In this document: positions 25,101 to 28,217 of the stretch, piece by piece
How the letters are laid out: each line of letters begins with the position of its first letter
Position numbering within the stretch: position 1 is the first letter of the stretch
Source of the DNA: Verrucomicrobiales bacterium
Lineage (GTDB): Bacteria > Verrucomicrobiota > Verrucomicrobiia > Verrucomicrobiales > DEV007
Reading direction: 5' to 3'
Assembly (NCBI GenBank): GCA_016795385.1
Contig: JAEUHI010000061.1
Location: 58,019 to 122,018, forward strand
Length of the DNA stretch: 64,000 nt
The notes under the pieces: generated by a model
What the model saw: only the letters and a program-made list of their open reading frames with translations
Told to the model about the DNA's origin: nothing
Database searches by the model: none
Position numbers and translations under genes: made by a program

Positions 25101-27816
25101 CCAGCCCACGATTGTCACCCGCGAGAGTGGCACCCAAGGCGGTGACGGAGATGTTTCCGTGGTAGCTGCCAAAGTTGTCCAGACCACCGTGGCCGACCAT
25201 GACGTACCGGCTGCCGTTACCCTCATTGTTTGTGAGATCGGTGTAACCGACGTTGGTTTCAAACGTGGAGGGGGCCATGATGAGGATGTCTTCCCCTGCT
25301 TTGATCGTGATGTCCGCGTTGACCCGTGCCGAGACGCCCTGGTAATTCGTGCGCCAGCTGGCCCCGAAAAATCCGCGGTTGTTGTCCGCCACATCGATGA
25401 CGGCACCATCGCGCGTCGTCACGGATCCAGCTCCCACCCCGACATTTCGGTTGATTTCGACACCTTCCGGCGCCGTGCCGCCGTGTCCGATCTGGGCGTA
25501 AGCATTGCCACTATCCCCGCCCCGCACATCCAATCGACCGCTCAAGCCAATTTCAATGGCGCCCGTCGCGCCGTAGCCGGCCCCTTTGAAGGCACCCAGG
25601 CCGCCGGGACCCGACTCCACCGTGCCGCCGAGAAGGGCAATGTAATCCTTGTTTTGGATGTTGCCCCACTGGGTGGCGCCACCTGATCCGTTGGCCGCAC
25701 CGTTGCTCCCCCACCATTCGTTGCGCTCGCCGTTCTGGGTGGCGATGGCAATGGTTCCATTAAGCCCAAACTCCGTTCCGGCATCGCGGAAGCCCAACTG
25801 CGCCCAGCGTTGACCTCCGTTGGAACCGCGCATCAACAGATCGTGAGCCGCCACGCGGGTCGCGCCGAAGCGACTGCCCACTTCGATCCCCTCGGTCACG
25901 GTGTTGGAGACCGCTCCGTTGATATCGTAACCATTGATGAAGACGGACCCGGCATTGAGGCCCGCGGCATCATTGGCCGGATTGCCGTCATTCAGGGTCG
26001 CCAGCACCGCCGCCATGTTGAAGGCTCCCGGAGTGGTTTCAGCCGCTCCGCTCAGAGGATCGACGATCCCGGTGACGCCATCCCAACCCGCCACGATGTT
26101 GATGCCCCCGGCGCCCGCGCTGCGCACGTCGTTGGCAAAGAGAATGTTGCCCGTGGCCAAAAGCGAAAGCGTGCCACCGACCGTGCCCGCACTCTGTTGA
26201 TACCATTCAATGCCGCCGGCATTCTGACCGATCGCGGTCGCAGTACCGGGGAGCACCGTGATGTCGCCACGCGCCCCGACCACCGATCCGAAATTCGTCG
26301 CGATGATCACGTTCGTGCCCTGATCGAGGGTGTTGGAAAGCGCGATGTTGTTGATGTTGGTCGCGGAAGCGGCCGCGGTACCGATCGTCACGTTCGTGGG
26401 ATCGAGGAGGAGGGATCCGGAGGGACCATTCACCGCGGTCAGATCGACGAGGCCGTCGAATCCGAGATTCTGCTTCCCGGAAATCTCCGCGAAACCACCG
26501 CGGCTGAAGCCACGCGCGCTCACTTCGCCGTTGAAAAGCGTGTCGTTGTCAGCCCAAAGAATCACGTTGCCTCCCGGCCCGCTCACGAGTGCGTCCGAAC
26601 GAACCACGGCGCCCTCCGCCACGGTGAGGTTCCTCGCATTCCGCACCGTGGTATCACGGCCCTGGAAGCCACCACCGACGCGTACATTGCCACCGCCGGT
26701 CGCGCCCGAGGCATCGATCTTTCCGCCATTGCCGAGCACGATCTCTCCGCCCTCGACGACGACATCGCCGCCACGTCCGCCGGAATTCGTCGCGTCGAGA
26801 TCCGCGTTCATGTCGACGCGGTCCGTTCCACTGATGCGGACCTGCCCGCCCTGGGCGCGGATCATGCCATCCACCTTCGCGTAGGCGGCTTCAATGAGGA
26901 TGCGGCCACCATCTCCCGATCCCGAGGAGGTCGCCCGGATCGAGCCGGTGTTCTCCACCGTACCGCCCGCTCCGCGGAGGTAGACCCGCCCACCCGAAGA
27001 GGTCGCGCCCGTCGCCCGGATCGATCCCTTGTTGTTGATCGCAAGGGCGTAGATATTTCCATGCGCTTTCAATTCGACGGCTGCGCCCTCGATCGTGCCA
27101 TCGTTGAAGATCCCGGTGCCGCTGACACCCGCTCCCTTGGCCCGCACGAACATCCGTTCGCCGCCGGATCCCTCGCCCGCCGTCAGGAGCACCTCTTCGC
27201 CAGCGGCGAGCCCGACCGTTCCCGTCGCCGAGATTGAACCACTGTTCGTGACGGTGCGACCGATGAGGAACACATCTCCTCCGATGGCATTGATGCGCCC
27301 CAGGTTCGTCACGCCCTCGCCCACCCCGGCGAAGGTCATGTCACCACCCGCGAGAAATTCCCCGTTGCTCACGTCGAGCGTCGAAAGCACCAAACCGTGC
27401 ACGTCGATGGTCCCCCCCGGGCCCACGAGAATGCCGTTCGGATTGATCACGAAGACGTTTCCATTCGCACGCAACGCCCCGTGGATGGCCGTCGGATCCC
27501 CTCCCGTGACCCGGTTGAGCACCGCCGCGTTGCTGTTGGGTTGGCGAAACTGGGTCAGCTCGCCCTTGTCGATCGAAAAGCTCTCCCAATCAATGATCGC
27601 GTTCTGGCTGTTCTGCCGGATCTGCAGATTGCCTCCCGTCCCCGCGCCGATGTTCACGTTGCCGTGGATCACGCTGCCACCCCTGGGATTCGCCATGACC
27701 GGAGAGGTCCAGATGGTGAGGCCGGGCAACAGCATCGCCGTGACAGCCACTTGAAAACGCACGGCGCGTCGCAATACGGCAACGACGCCACTCTTGGGGA
27801 GTGCGGAGGGATTCAT
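4147..27816 (-). CDS. Giant TpsA-like exoprotein with TPS domain and GHGG repeats (7,889 aa)
   Basis: A single uninterrupted frame of 7,889 codons. It starts with a long-type signal peptide (residues 1-42, ending TIWTSPVMA before NPRGG). A TPS/filamentous-haemagglutinin N-terminal domain (about 43-300) follows, with VLNRVTGGDP and the NPNG motif at 125-128. An FHA-like stretch (about 460-600) contains LLLDPTNVTIG and LVAGWDG-type motifs. The rest, to about residue 7,620, is a beta-helix-like array of roughly 40-residue units centred on Y-A-Q-I-G-H-G-G or variants. The end has a proline-rich hinge (PPTPPLPPEPPVPPVPP) and an acidic tail with DDWLRDQE and YGPNGE. Very few cysteines are present, as in other secreted adhesins. 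Likely role: a surface or released filament for adhesion or matrix, exported by a TpsB partner that is not in the window. The start codon lacks a Shine-Dalgarno sequence. A paralogue lies directly upstream. Confidence 0.85.
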   Translation of the reverse strand: MNPSALPKSGVVAVLRRAVRFQVAVTAMLLPGLTIWTSPVMANPRGGSVIHGNVNIGAGTGGNLQIRQNSQNAIIDWESFSIDKGELTQFRQPNSNAAVLNRVTGGDPTAIHGALRANGNVFVINPNGILVGPGGTIDVHGLVLSTLDVSNGEFLAGGDMTFAGVGEGVTNLGRINAIGGDVFLIGRTVTNSGSISATGTVGLAAGEEVLLTAGEGSGGERMFVRAKGAGVSGTGIFNDGTIEGAAVELKAHGNIYALAINNKGSIRATGATSSGGRVYLRGAGGTVENTGSIRATSSGSGDGGRILIEAAYAKVDGMIRAQGGQVRISGTDRVDMNADLDATNSGGRGGDVVVEGGEIVLGNGGKIDASGATGGGNVRVGGGFQGRDTTVRNARNLTVAEGAVVRSDALVSGPGGNVILWADNDTLFNGEVSARGFSRGGFAEISGKQNLGFDGLVDLTAVNGPSGSLLLDPTNVTIGTAAASATNINNIALSNTLDQGTNVIIATNFGSVVGARGDITVLPGTATAIGQNAGGIEWYQQSAGTVGGTLSLLATGNILFANDVRSAGAGGINIVAGWDGVTGIVDPLSGAAETTPGAFNMAAVLATLNDGNPANDAAGLNAGSVFINGYDINGAVSNTVTEGIEVGSRFGATRVAAHDLLMRGSNGGQRWAQLGFRDAGTEFGLNGTIAIATQNGERNEWWGSNGAANGSGGATQWGNIQNKDYIALLGGTVESGPGGLGAFKGAGYGATGAIEIGLSGRLDVRGGDSGNAYAQIGHGGTAPEGVEINRNVGVGAGSVTTRDGAVIDVADNNRGFFGASWRTNYQGVSARVNADITIKAGEDILIMAPSTFETNVGYTDLTNNEGNGSRYVMVGHGGLDNFGSYHGNISVTALGATLAGDNRGLAGAGIQLRAGMGSLNIAQIGHGGFHEGNHRTIFDQTSSGNITVRAETGAVRALGYNLMPRTGDQASGPYVGVNTILPAGSNNDIEYEFSNVQIGHGGWHRNRVTTGGVFTAPAGFTATAVLPDQSMSGNIDVYAGGTVQVRDNMGYDQFGNWTPDPGPGVDPLLTSGGILREVGIEVRAGNNGNAYGQIGHGGFNMNSNTTGTIQGNIGVTAAKGSILFVGGEEKRSQRDWGFGGNYVQIGHGGFDADAMNATSGFGGSISVLAGQGGTNGLGQTITPTGGDIIFRTGRAGESWAQIGHGGRSSNGDLIFAGNASGIAPITVTARDAVEFTGRLSNPTLASALVQDYIDINITDSNFDDANDYAGENGANIDQDTVPQSSSRGLGYNVDIKFAQIGHGGYDFLVGPSTNQFSLNNDISVTAQTGGLRFTASNANNDYIMIGMGGIDFLNTGAPANNQRNITGADILVSAGREVVMDASNPGMLEYNRIPIAGAQGFETRQHSRGVRGFAMIGNGGYDVDGDFTGTITVTSGAHLHMLSSGVGSVNTVTNYVGNTVTGPIESTGTRTTLYGNAHAYTALQEATMKARSFFLYHGNGGAAPGTGAAPSATTFYGDIVPGTFRIDTDDTDLGDYLGDGLLRRGAAGTQIFGTINYSTGQVTIYERHLADDNAINRSMSYTYNYNGTTQAITGERTPESDSAIRANQAYLGHGGVLPGSVSLIIDGDNNGGGRKVITDHFQNGILYNEQNLRVGQIDYTTGRIIIEGVNTATGDSGTDGEWDLGTSQELRSPINSRTNPDEVVANYQYSAGNRDQSFVQIGNGGYNSSLGGRNSLGHSGEIIVSALGDIRLHGGAHDDSSVHIGHGGRSSQGIHGYRTDQVDRANPNLGLLDVDRSGNITVSSGGILELLAGKGFTLSDNEQFAQIGHGGLDGDGHHQGNIRVTTGSGAVSTTNGQIGGSGQTAGLVVTAGQVNDAYAQIGHGGFGTVAAREDGDSGQRGFTGNITVNSVGSVLFTSGTSLRTFSLEPGNDYQNARLYTLLGHGGYDAFARHDGGTQLIGQGIGHEGNISVISSAGSIVFQAGDHTKPAPGGAILGEGYGILNSTQLGHGGYNSRGDHGGNITVEADGDIRFLGGAFTFDDSSDKRNYALLGHGGDEADGFHGRRDVSGAPLDTISVTAGGNLDFIAGAGRRNWVQLGNGGLNNNGDQMAVLNVSAGGDINFVGGMGAANMSIVGDSGYTLDLASFHTAGVGNNAPAGWAQLRWRDIRTAAINFTITVNGITYIANGSTVQEADADGAFTTARIVESTNTSNVVGEIDLRTGSVRFFQDIDPTNTNTFTSTFNVQGAGSSATVTTETHLTNPMLARAIQGPNFAASSPQLMAGFNNTRGGIVNVIEDIATLDENIGIRVGTFRINVPDGTVVTDNGAGRLVVSTVGAGSNLTVGQDVGDINYTTGQIALGTIINPSARLGVTANYELDRTVGSDLSYAQLGNGGYDADSGNSFTVGNRGNITVLGSGDIRFHGGNGFAAYTQMGHGGYANQGQNSGNITVTGQGILEFLAGRGADLTDSQSYAQLGHGGYDADGTHNGTLNISVKSGLVSTAPGDLTPGTQVAGLNFRGGRTDQAYVQLGHGGYGARSGNATGLAGAAGISSNISVIADGTIQFTAGTLREDISTNNNGQNYAMLGHGGYDADVTSDGVAVTPGSGIGHKGSIFVQSRQGSVKFYGGSLANGSEGTANGRLNFAQLGHGGYATNGEHSGDITVLAGMEANGTVNNPAADIEFKGGSTTDNDTGKINYAQLGHGGRDATGNMGLVTETILVKASRDLTFTAGNDQDSYAMLGNGGQSSRGNHAADIDVFAGRHIAFSGNFGAFDVVNERNTDFHQATNLGATTLGTGQGDAIVDLEGSLFVPGTLRITIPGGPTLIDNPANATQLIVESDISVDVNGDNIPEVFTAGQVVGTIINNQANNTATRVTFTTDVNPDNRPSTVAPSTPLVSAMATYKSRENFTSWAQLGHGGYDSDDANPGTSTITMPDGNNYTFGGYRVGGPTAAERVGNRGDITVTSLDGNLTFLGGEAGNSYAQIGHGGMVNDGDQIGDIIIRVDVDGSAGAAGGNVTFDARGNNFSGTHYAQIGHGGAFASGGHTGIIDLGAGGAVNFFGGRDSSYASIGHGGRNDHRLNYATVDGPAAGNSTDNDSDGNYATAGVNGDTPPDDRRDNGNDRYYAGTHTGAITVRSLGSMNFIGYGDSTGNIGGVGYVQIGHGGFRNAADPNSAAGEGHNGNIVVEAGGLTFNGGGQITSAQNASASITFVSGAQQFSSAQIGHGGYEAFGNHSGNIQVASAAGVDFRAQGGFSNDDNRNGRYSYLQIGHGGINADYDPNLPRALESTSNTVGQVFAENATTNVYYANAISGGTHLPGTVTGVNLDGVPGDDPRGQGSLMPLSTFNQTYVNPTTIRFVDHDNNVATPMVPLTPTNRGQWFHINAPGAPASGNTGSTGNINVVSMAGALNFAAQPATAVRGREAYVQVGHGGLYTGGDHEGNVTAIAQNGSVNLLAGLGTTNDSALNSYAQIGHGGSWSGGDMVGNLTVKALGAGNRLNLRAGLDNQNYAQIGHGGYDANFLFGAGTQGSGPDANGVTTQDIRALSGTELRGQNLLYWYNPQYIVRDDLRSAVLGDAGNAISDPLKFSFYSGNINVVSATGVEIAGSTAGNAASNFAPGAYGQIGHGGRSTQSHSSGNILVDASGLDPLNGNASVGTGGAVTAMGGNSDQNYVQIGHGGYDGDGNHGTRDVDNDTIADGNIIVRAGTNGAEGIFFRGGSRLDSTAQIGHGGLGARSANWLDLSGPTGTGAPDGLADSAGNRGNITLDAAGSIVFVSGTSSILTDGSGEWSNHAHLGHGGYDADVHTQVGSGGLAADPNMSGTKIGHNGDISVTSSGGRIIFYAGDPNRAEYASPGAGGGRFQYALLGHGGYAARGSHFGNITVDAFSDILFSGGAGDARNAPEGINFAQLGHGGRSAQGDMGSRDLAGNALETIRVRSGRDILFEAGVGQENYAQLGNGGRDARGDHAANIQVLAERNLTFRGSLSDHLAANPGRTNGNTYQRTNADAQGLNDATNNAAGVSEPISLWNQKIVPGTIAFTVIGGATALGTSFTDVRDNPTATTGTIVAASDGTTVVGTVNYVTGVVTMTQPIHTGTDTANNVRVTYRHTDSGIAYAQLGNGGYDSDNGGAASVGNVGHIGVGARTGHILFQAGNDNQTYAQLGHGGYETEGSNRGDIFVRAAGNLSLLGGPGNSVDTDKYMYAQIGHGGFGADTSLAVGHSGNIMVSSGTGALFSSLGTGIFNDVFDLDGNGTKDSITFGADVSTTGLSLLGGSGQIVGGADVDNDESSVQIGHGGRSAGGNHTGNIGVSATNDINLISGNAYRAFTQIGHGALAATGNLSGAISVVSINGDLNVKAGPTVSGINAFESYALIGHGDDRNNNQTETATGTRQGRIFVLADRITLDRSDNELAWIGHTFRTTTNVTDPFAAQTLATPAENLGGGYEVIGRSGLTNMNNGVLVNNGTISINDSFRDRYITPNLKDANFAFSGGNLTIDTVIDSTTSYANPLSHTRSVTFLAAGDIDVNRRISSPGSGSVNLIAGARLAASSIVDDPSRTGGVSGTNLNFAEIDHLWIPPTGYINFSLVRNDPLQWGFDNGFALSSTEFDNAAGEISIDAANNGGNFNLGVGSKTGETNALGYGVRVVGGESASEYAQLGFNTDAAADPATGSVWVSAKNDGVLVQSGSTTGTIAQIGHGGVGGNTNQKNLSGSITVRADYGSTAGDISVLSGTGDTGHAQIGHGGRQNDGNHSGDITVIGQGITVTSAASAAQIGHGGFQGTGSYSGNIYVNYDSVAGAAAGGGGALAITAGAGFDDYAQIGHGGVVATTGNRTGNIIVGQSSGVTLQGGTNKSTSAQLGHGGVGAGAGTLSGNIEVNTTGNVSVLAGNSTTGQGSAFAQIGHGGTSASGTKTGNISINAQGTQVTVAGANTSVVSNTNFAQIGHGGDVSGGAMTGDVSINAPNAGLSILAGNQTRGFAKVGHGGYDSDGAQTGAIDIDLGGTVNLSGGADHAFAQIGHGGSIAAGSRDGAITVMTSNGNLSMLSGSGLNAYTQIGHGGVGVTGNHGSSVVNGEVHVGIGGNILMNAGGGTDAYTQIGQGGSGAAGNHLGEICVHADGTITINNGSQGAGTRAYGQIGHGGYNAAGNHGGDITVVSGYVDAGGITMNGGAGTDQYVQIGHGGTNASGNLSGRVYVVADKDGDLVMNGGSAAGTYAMISHGDGHGTYGSFGSGTTSGTRQGGIQYFVDGDAILNAGTGANSNVHLIHRTTSNGGLNGTNYLGGDGYQYVVNGTSIGNAASDARENEGTIIAGNFGTGNIVVTNTGNLTLNLPNIPTGEFVNHSFSFIVLSTGNLNFERSFQNAGTGLVALVAGWDGVQDLSTINYNNGPCDPEIIPGSIDFNDCDRFGNNGGILTVGSATQAGPFAVGSRQGQTILRGYGINVVGSNTTAGGSTQIGFRADGTGDITGTIDVRAKQGGLTLQAGSADNAFVQIGHGTGSGTFSNNVTNAATVNISFCEPGVVTLNGAGNGAFAMIGNGGGTGNYARGGNTTLSNVGGVALNGGTGSGAFTQIGNGGVGGQGAVTGNVSITGTGNVSLVGGAGGNAFAHLGAGGLNHIGAITSTTSVITTGGNLTMTGGAGAGAFAQLGAGGLNADGVISGGVTATVDGAIQLTGGSQGDTYVQIGAGGSGSDGVKSGDVTVSGASATLTGGSAAGSNVLVGNGGGIAQGTTDNASGSISGNTSLTTTAGAVTMNASAAAADNFIQIGAGGRSSVGSANTINSTTTVNTTGGGLTMNAANAAYAQIGAGGHQVDALSVTGNVLVNAGGTIAISGGSGQNRYAQIGNGGMGADGAKNGDTTVTGTSLLMTTGSGAGSNVLIGLGGGMDQTTSDFSNGAITGNVLVTTTTDGVTMNSAPAGTQAFAQIGNGGLVSDGAISGTTTVNSAGAVSLTAGAQSNAYARIGAGGSGNDGTISNAATTLTGTNLVMTAGSNTSAYTQIGAGGGATGGGNLALGNITGDVSVMMSGTIAMNGGSGGSAFSQIGAGGAGINGSAATNTITSTTNVSGTSFTMNSGSGSGAYVQIGAGGGTTGVGAATPALGSINGNVTVNATAGGISMGATSSGTRSYVQIGAGGSGIDGGAAALGSANTITSNTSVTTVGGDLTMNSSLASSTQIGAGGLNADGTINGSVTVSVGGNLNMTGGVGTRRSAQIGNGGQQSDGAKSGAINVTANAISLAAGSTERAFAQIGHGGADASGVVSSANITVNSIGAISLASGGNQAYTQIGHGGFNALNLTVPNSSITINNTAGTGTGDITLSGGSGTNASATIGHGGARTDGNANVGDVSATGDVSIQRAANVRVIGGSNTDAFAQIGHAGERAIATFGGNVSVNSSGLVQVSGGTGGTGGTYGQIGHGGRLHNGAKSGTITVTAVGPLSLLGGSVAGAAAQIGHGGNAAAGNSTGDIALSVGGAIALTAGSQNETYAQVGHGGHLATGTFGGNVGLNYSFLTNQVTGAAGALTMTGGTGAANDAYAQFGHGGSSNNTGTHVKSGNVVVGGVSSATLSGGTSTGGDNYVQIGHGGDENDGAATGSVALLSSGLVTLNGANSGSDGYVQIGLGGHESTGNFGAAGDLVSVVGVGIDLNGGSGLRSSVQIGSGGYNADGNLEGNVFVNVNPLNGDPAGGGAITVNGGSGAESFAQIGIGGAAQDGSKNGNTTIRGASLEVVAGAGAAANAQIGAGSGIRSDLSDFGSGLINTTTSVTATTGGVILSAAGAGAHAFAQIGGGGLIADGALSGNTGLSTVVNAAGDIVITGGSNSNNYAMIGLGGSGGDGVKVNAGTSVTGTSVTMNGGSGASAFTQIGSGGGLTGGNNISTGAVTGDTLVTTTTGGITATSGSGANAYSMIGTGGSNLPGDISATVSVNSAGVVTLNSASGGAGAFTQIGAGGLNADGVHTGTTTVTAAGAVSLTGGANSDTYSQIGSGGAGSDGNKVNATVSVRGASVAMTSGAGLGAYTQIGSGGGATGAGALPTGTVTGPVNVVTTTGGISLAGGGDRAYSQIGQGGGGRNGDFSGEIQIVSADGLSLTGGTTARGYALVGNGGIADAGGFTTGLREGNVLVRVDGLTQLADGASTAFIGHRGAAGVTGASRLALVTGQIDTTGNATGITGMIANVIGVATAEIGVTNGNLVVNGPALNYNSANAIELFASGNTTVMTSLQNAGTGSLNLVAGWDGTTGLAETINPAIFPPISALALDYSAVAADTASYTNNGGVVAIGDGTQTTPIAVGAALGETNLLGDGAALRSGNAAGAYAQLGFRGTSNALINGTINVGVGASGLVLESSAQSGAFTQIGHGGSGATSAPVQADINLDFANAGSLMVSAGDNNAAYAQIGHGGASYTGTVTGDITATGTIGVLAVSGGGAASQAAYAQIGHGGDSAFGNKTGDITLEAEEVSVEAGAGFRSGAQIGHGGRTGVGTLTGSIDVTTTVGDLSVAAGAGNLSAAQIGHGGQGYNGIVADQPITLDVAGNLTVQGGSANQAFAIIGHGGAGSSGGTLGGDVVVNVGESLEITGGTGLNGFAQIGHGGGLVTGDMSGDITVAVGGDANLAAPSSATSGAYAKIGHGDDMRGGFGAAAGSGSRTGNIEVAADGSIVMNQALVGHTNSTSNATSAGTTQLAVSAANPANPAGGNLVANATSEFSGDEIRFYLPRRANNQVAAGALMNGVAYTGGLSDPNPSKGADEYANFIQTTSGTTQLGEHDSTFGSGPAPATAGAYAFYFDTIVQGTPPTPPLPPEPPVPPVPPAPDYRDTILDDRVIDDWLRDQEVVFSAPGTTSIFYEGYEQYGPNGESIYNFNNAAGMGSDEEEDVLRRQLQILEEQAGQENGTENNAQGAE
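15490..16960 (-). repeat. Composite super-block, copy 3 of the larger gene
   Basis: An ordered set of GHGG units with recognisable markers: GYDADV followed by KIGHNGDISV, then GRFQYALLGHGGY, then GRSAQGDMG-ETIRV, then NYAQLGNGGRDARGDH. It closes with a KIVPGTIAFTV...GTVNYVTG module at about 15,490-15,740. The same order recurs in five other blocks of the two giant genes. Confidence 0.65.
19110..20660 (-). repeat. Composite super-block, copy 2 of the larger gene
   Basis: The same marker order as the other blocks: GYDADVTSDG with GIGHKGSIFV (about 20.0 kb), RLNFAQLGHGGY, GRDATGNMG-ETILV and SYAMLGNGGQSSRGNH. It closes with a module containing VPGTLRITIPGGP and VTFTTDVNPDN (about 19,110-19,390). 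It lies directly after copy 1, giving a tandem pair. Confidence 0.65.
20690..22680 (-). repeat. Composite super-block, copy 1 of the larger gene
   Basis: Markers in order: GYDAFARHDGG with GIGHEGNISV (about 21.9 kb), LGHGGYNSRGDHGGNITV, a GHGGDEADG-DTISV unit and WVQLGNGGLNNNGDQ. It carries two closing modules instead of one, at about 21,090-21,310 (GEIDLRTGSVRF) and 20,690-20,905 (VGDINYTTGQIAL). Confidence 0.6.
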
Positions 27817-28217
27817 GGTTCTGAGGGGGGGACGAACGGAGGGATTTTGAGGGGGAGAAGCGAGGCAGACCCCGCTGCTGCGGGCGAAAGTAAAAAATCC
27901 GGACGACTCATGTCGATCCTAAATTTCACCTTCTGCACCTATTTTCGCGGAGCACCAGACTGTGACATCCTTTTGGGGAATCAGCAAATTGGAGATTGCC
28001 CCAACCCGCTGAAAACCATGACGCAATCGCGCCCCTTCGGGGCGGGAAGTCCCGGTCCTCCGGGCGAAAATGCCCGCAGTCACGAGGTCAGAGCCCGCCC
28101 CCTCCGGCCCCTCCTCGACACGTTCCAAACAGGCCAAACCCGCCAAAATCCATCAAAATTCCGCCCCAGCCTCCCCAAGAGGCCGGGACGGATCCAATTC
28201 CCCTCCGATGCCCGAGC
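27817..28217 (-). promoter_or_regulatory. 401-bp gap between the giant genes: leader and hairpins
   Basis: No gene is supported here. Reading toward the larger giant gene, the gap holds a T-rich stretch (about 27,890-27,897), a CCCGC-TGCT-GCGGG hairpin (27,871-27,884) and pyrimidine-rich leader DNA. The leader ends with a run of seven C and TCA (complement of 27,822-27,831), 5 nt before the start codon. A comparable hairpin and C-run-TCA leader precedes the paralogous gene. The far end carries the hairpin pair at 28,030-28,064. Confidence 0.45.
28030..28064. terminator. Pair of back-to-back GC hairpins after the second giant gene
   Basis: CGCCCC-TTC-GGGGCG (28,030-28,044) and CCCGG-TCCT-CCGGG (28,051-28,064) lie 154 bp beyond the stop codon of the 28,218-43,205 gene. 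Neither is followed by a T-tract, so they may be a Rho-independent-like end, an RNA 3' stabiliser or a REP-type element. Confidence 0.35.

Larger units (their letters stand above)
4960..25500 (-). repeat. GHGG repeat array of the larger exoprotein gene
   Basis: Direct imperfect DNA repeats of about 100-150 bp. On the + strand each unit carries a version of CCGCCRTGNCCGATCTGGGC, the antisense of A-Q-I-G-H-G-G. By eye there are around one hundred or more units; I did not count them exactly. From the protein N to C terminus the zones are: GHGG/GNGG units (25.5-12.2 kb), GNGG/GAGG units (11.4-9.2 kb), GHGG (9.1-8.1 kb), mixed G-(L,S,I,A)-GG (8.0-6.5 kb) and GHGG again (5.8-5.0 kb). Confidence 0.85.

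Noticed and set aside
27919..28146. Possible 75-codon gene on the minus strand between the giant genes
   Set aside because: It runs through both GC hairpins, has no recognisable features and no ribosome-binding site.
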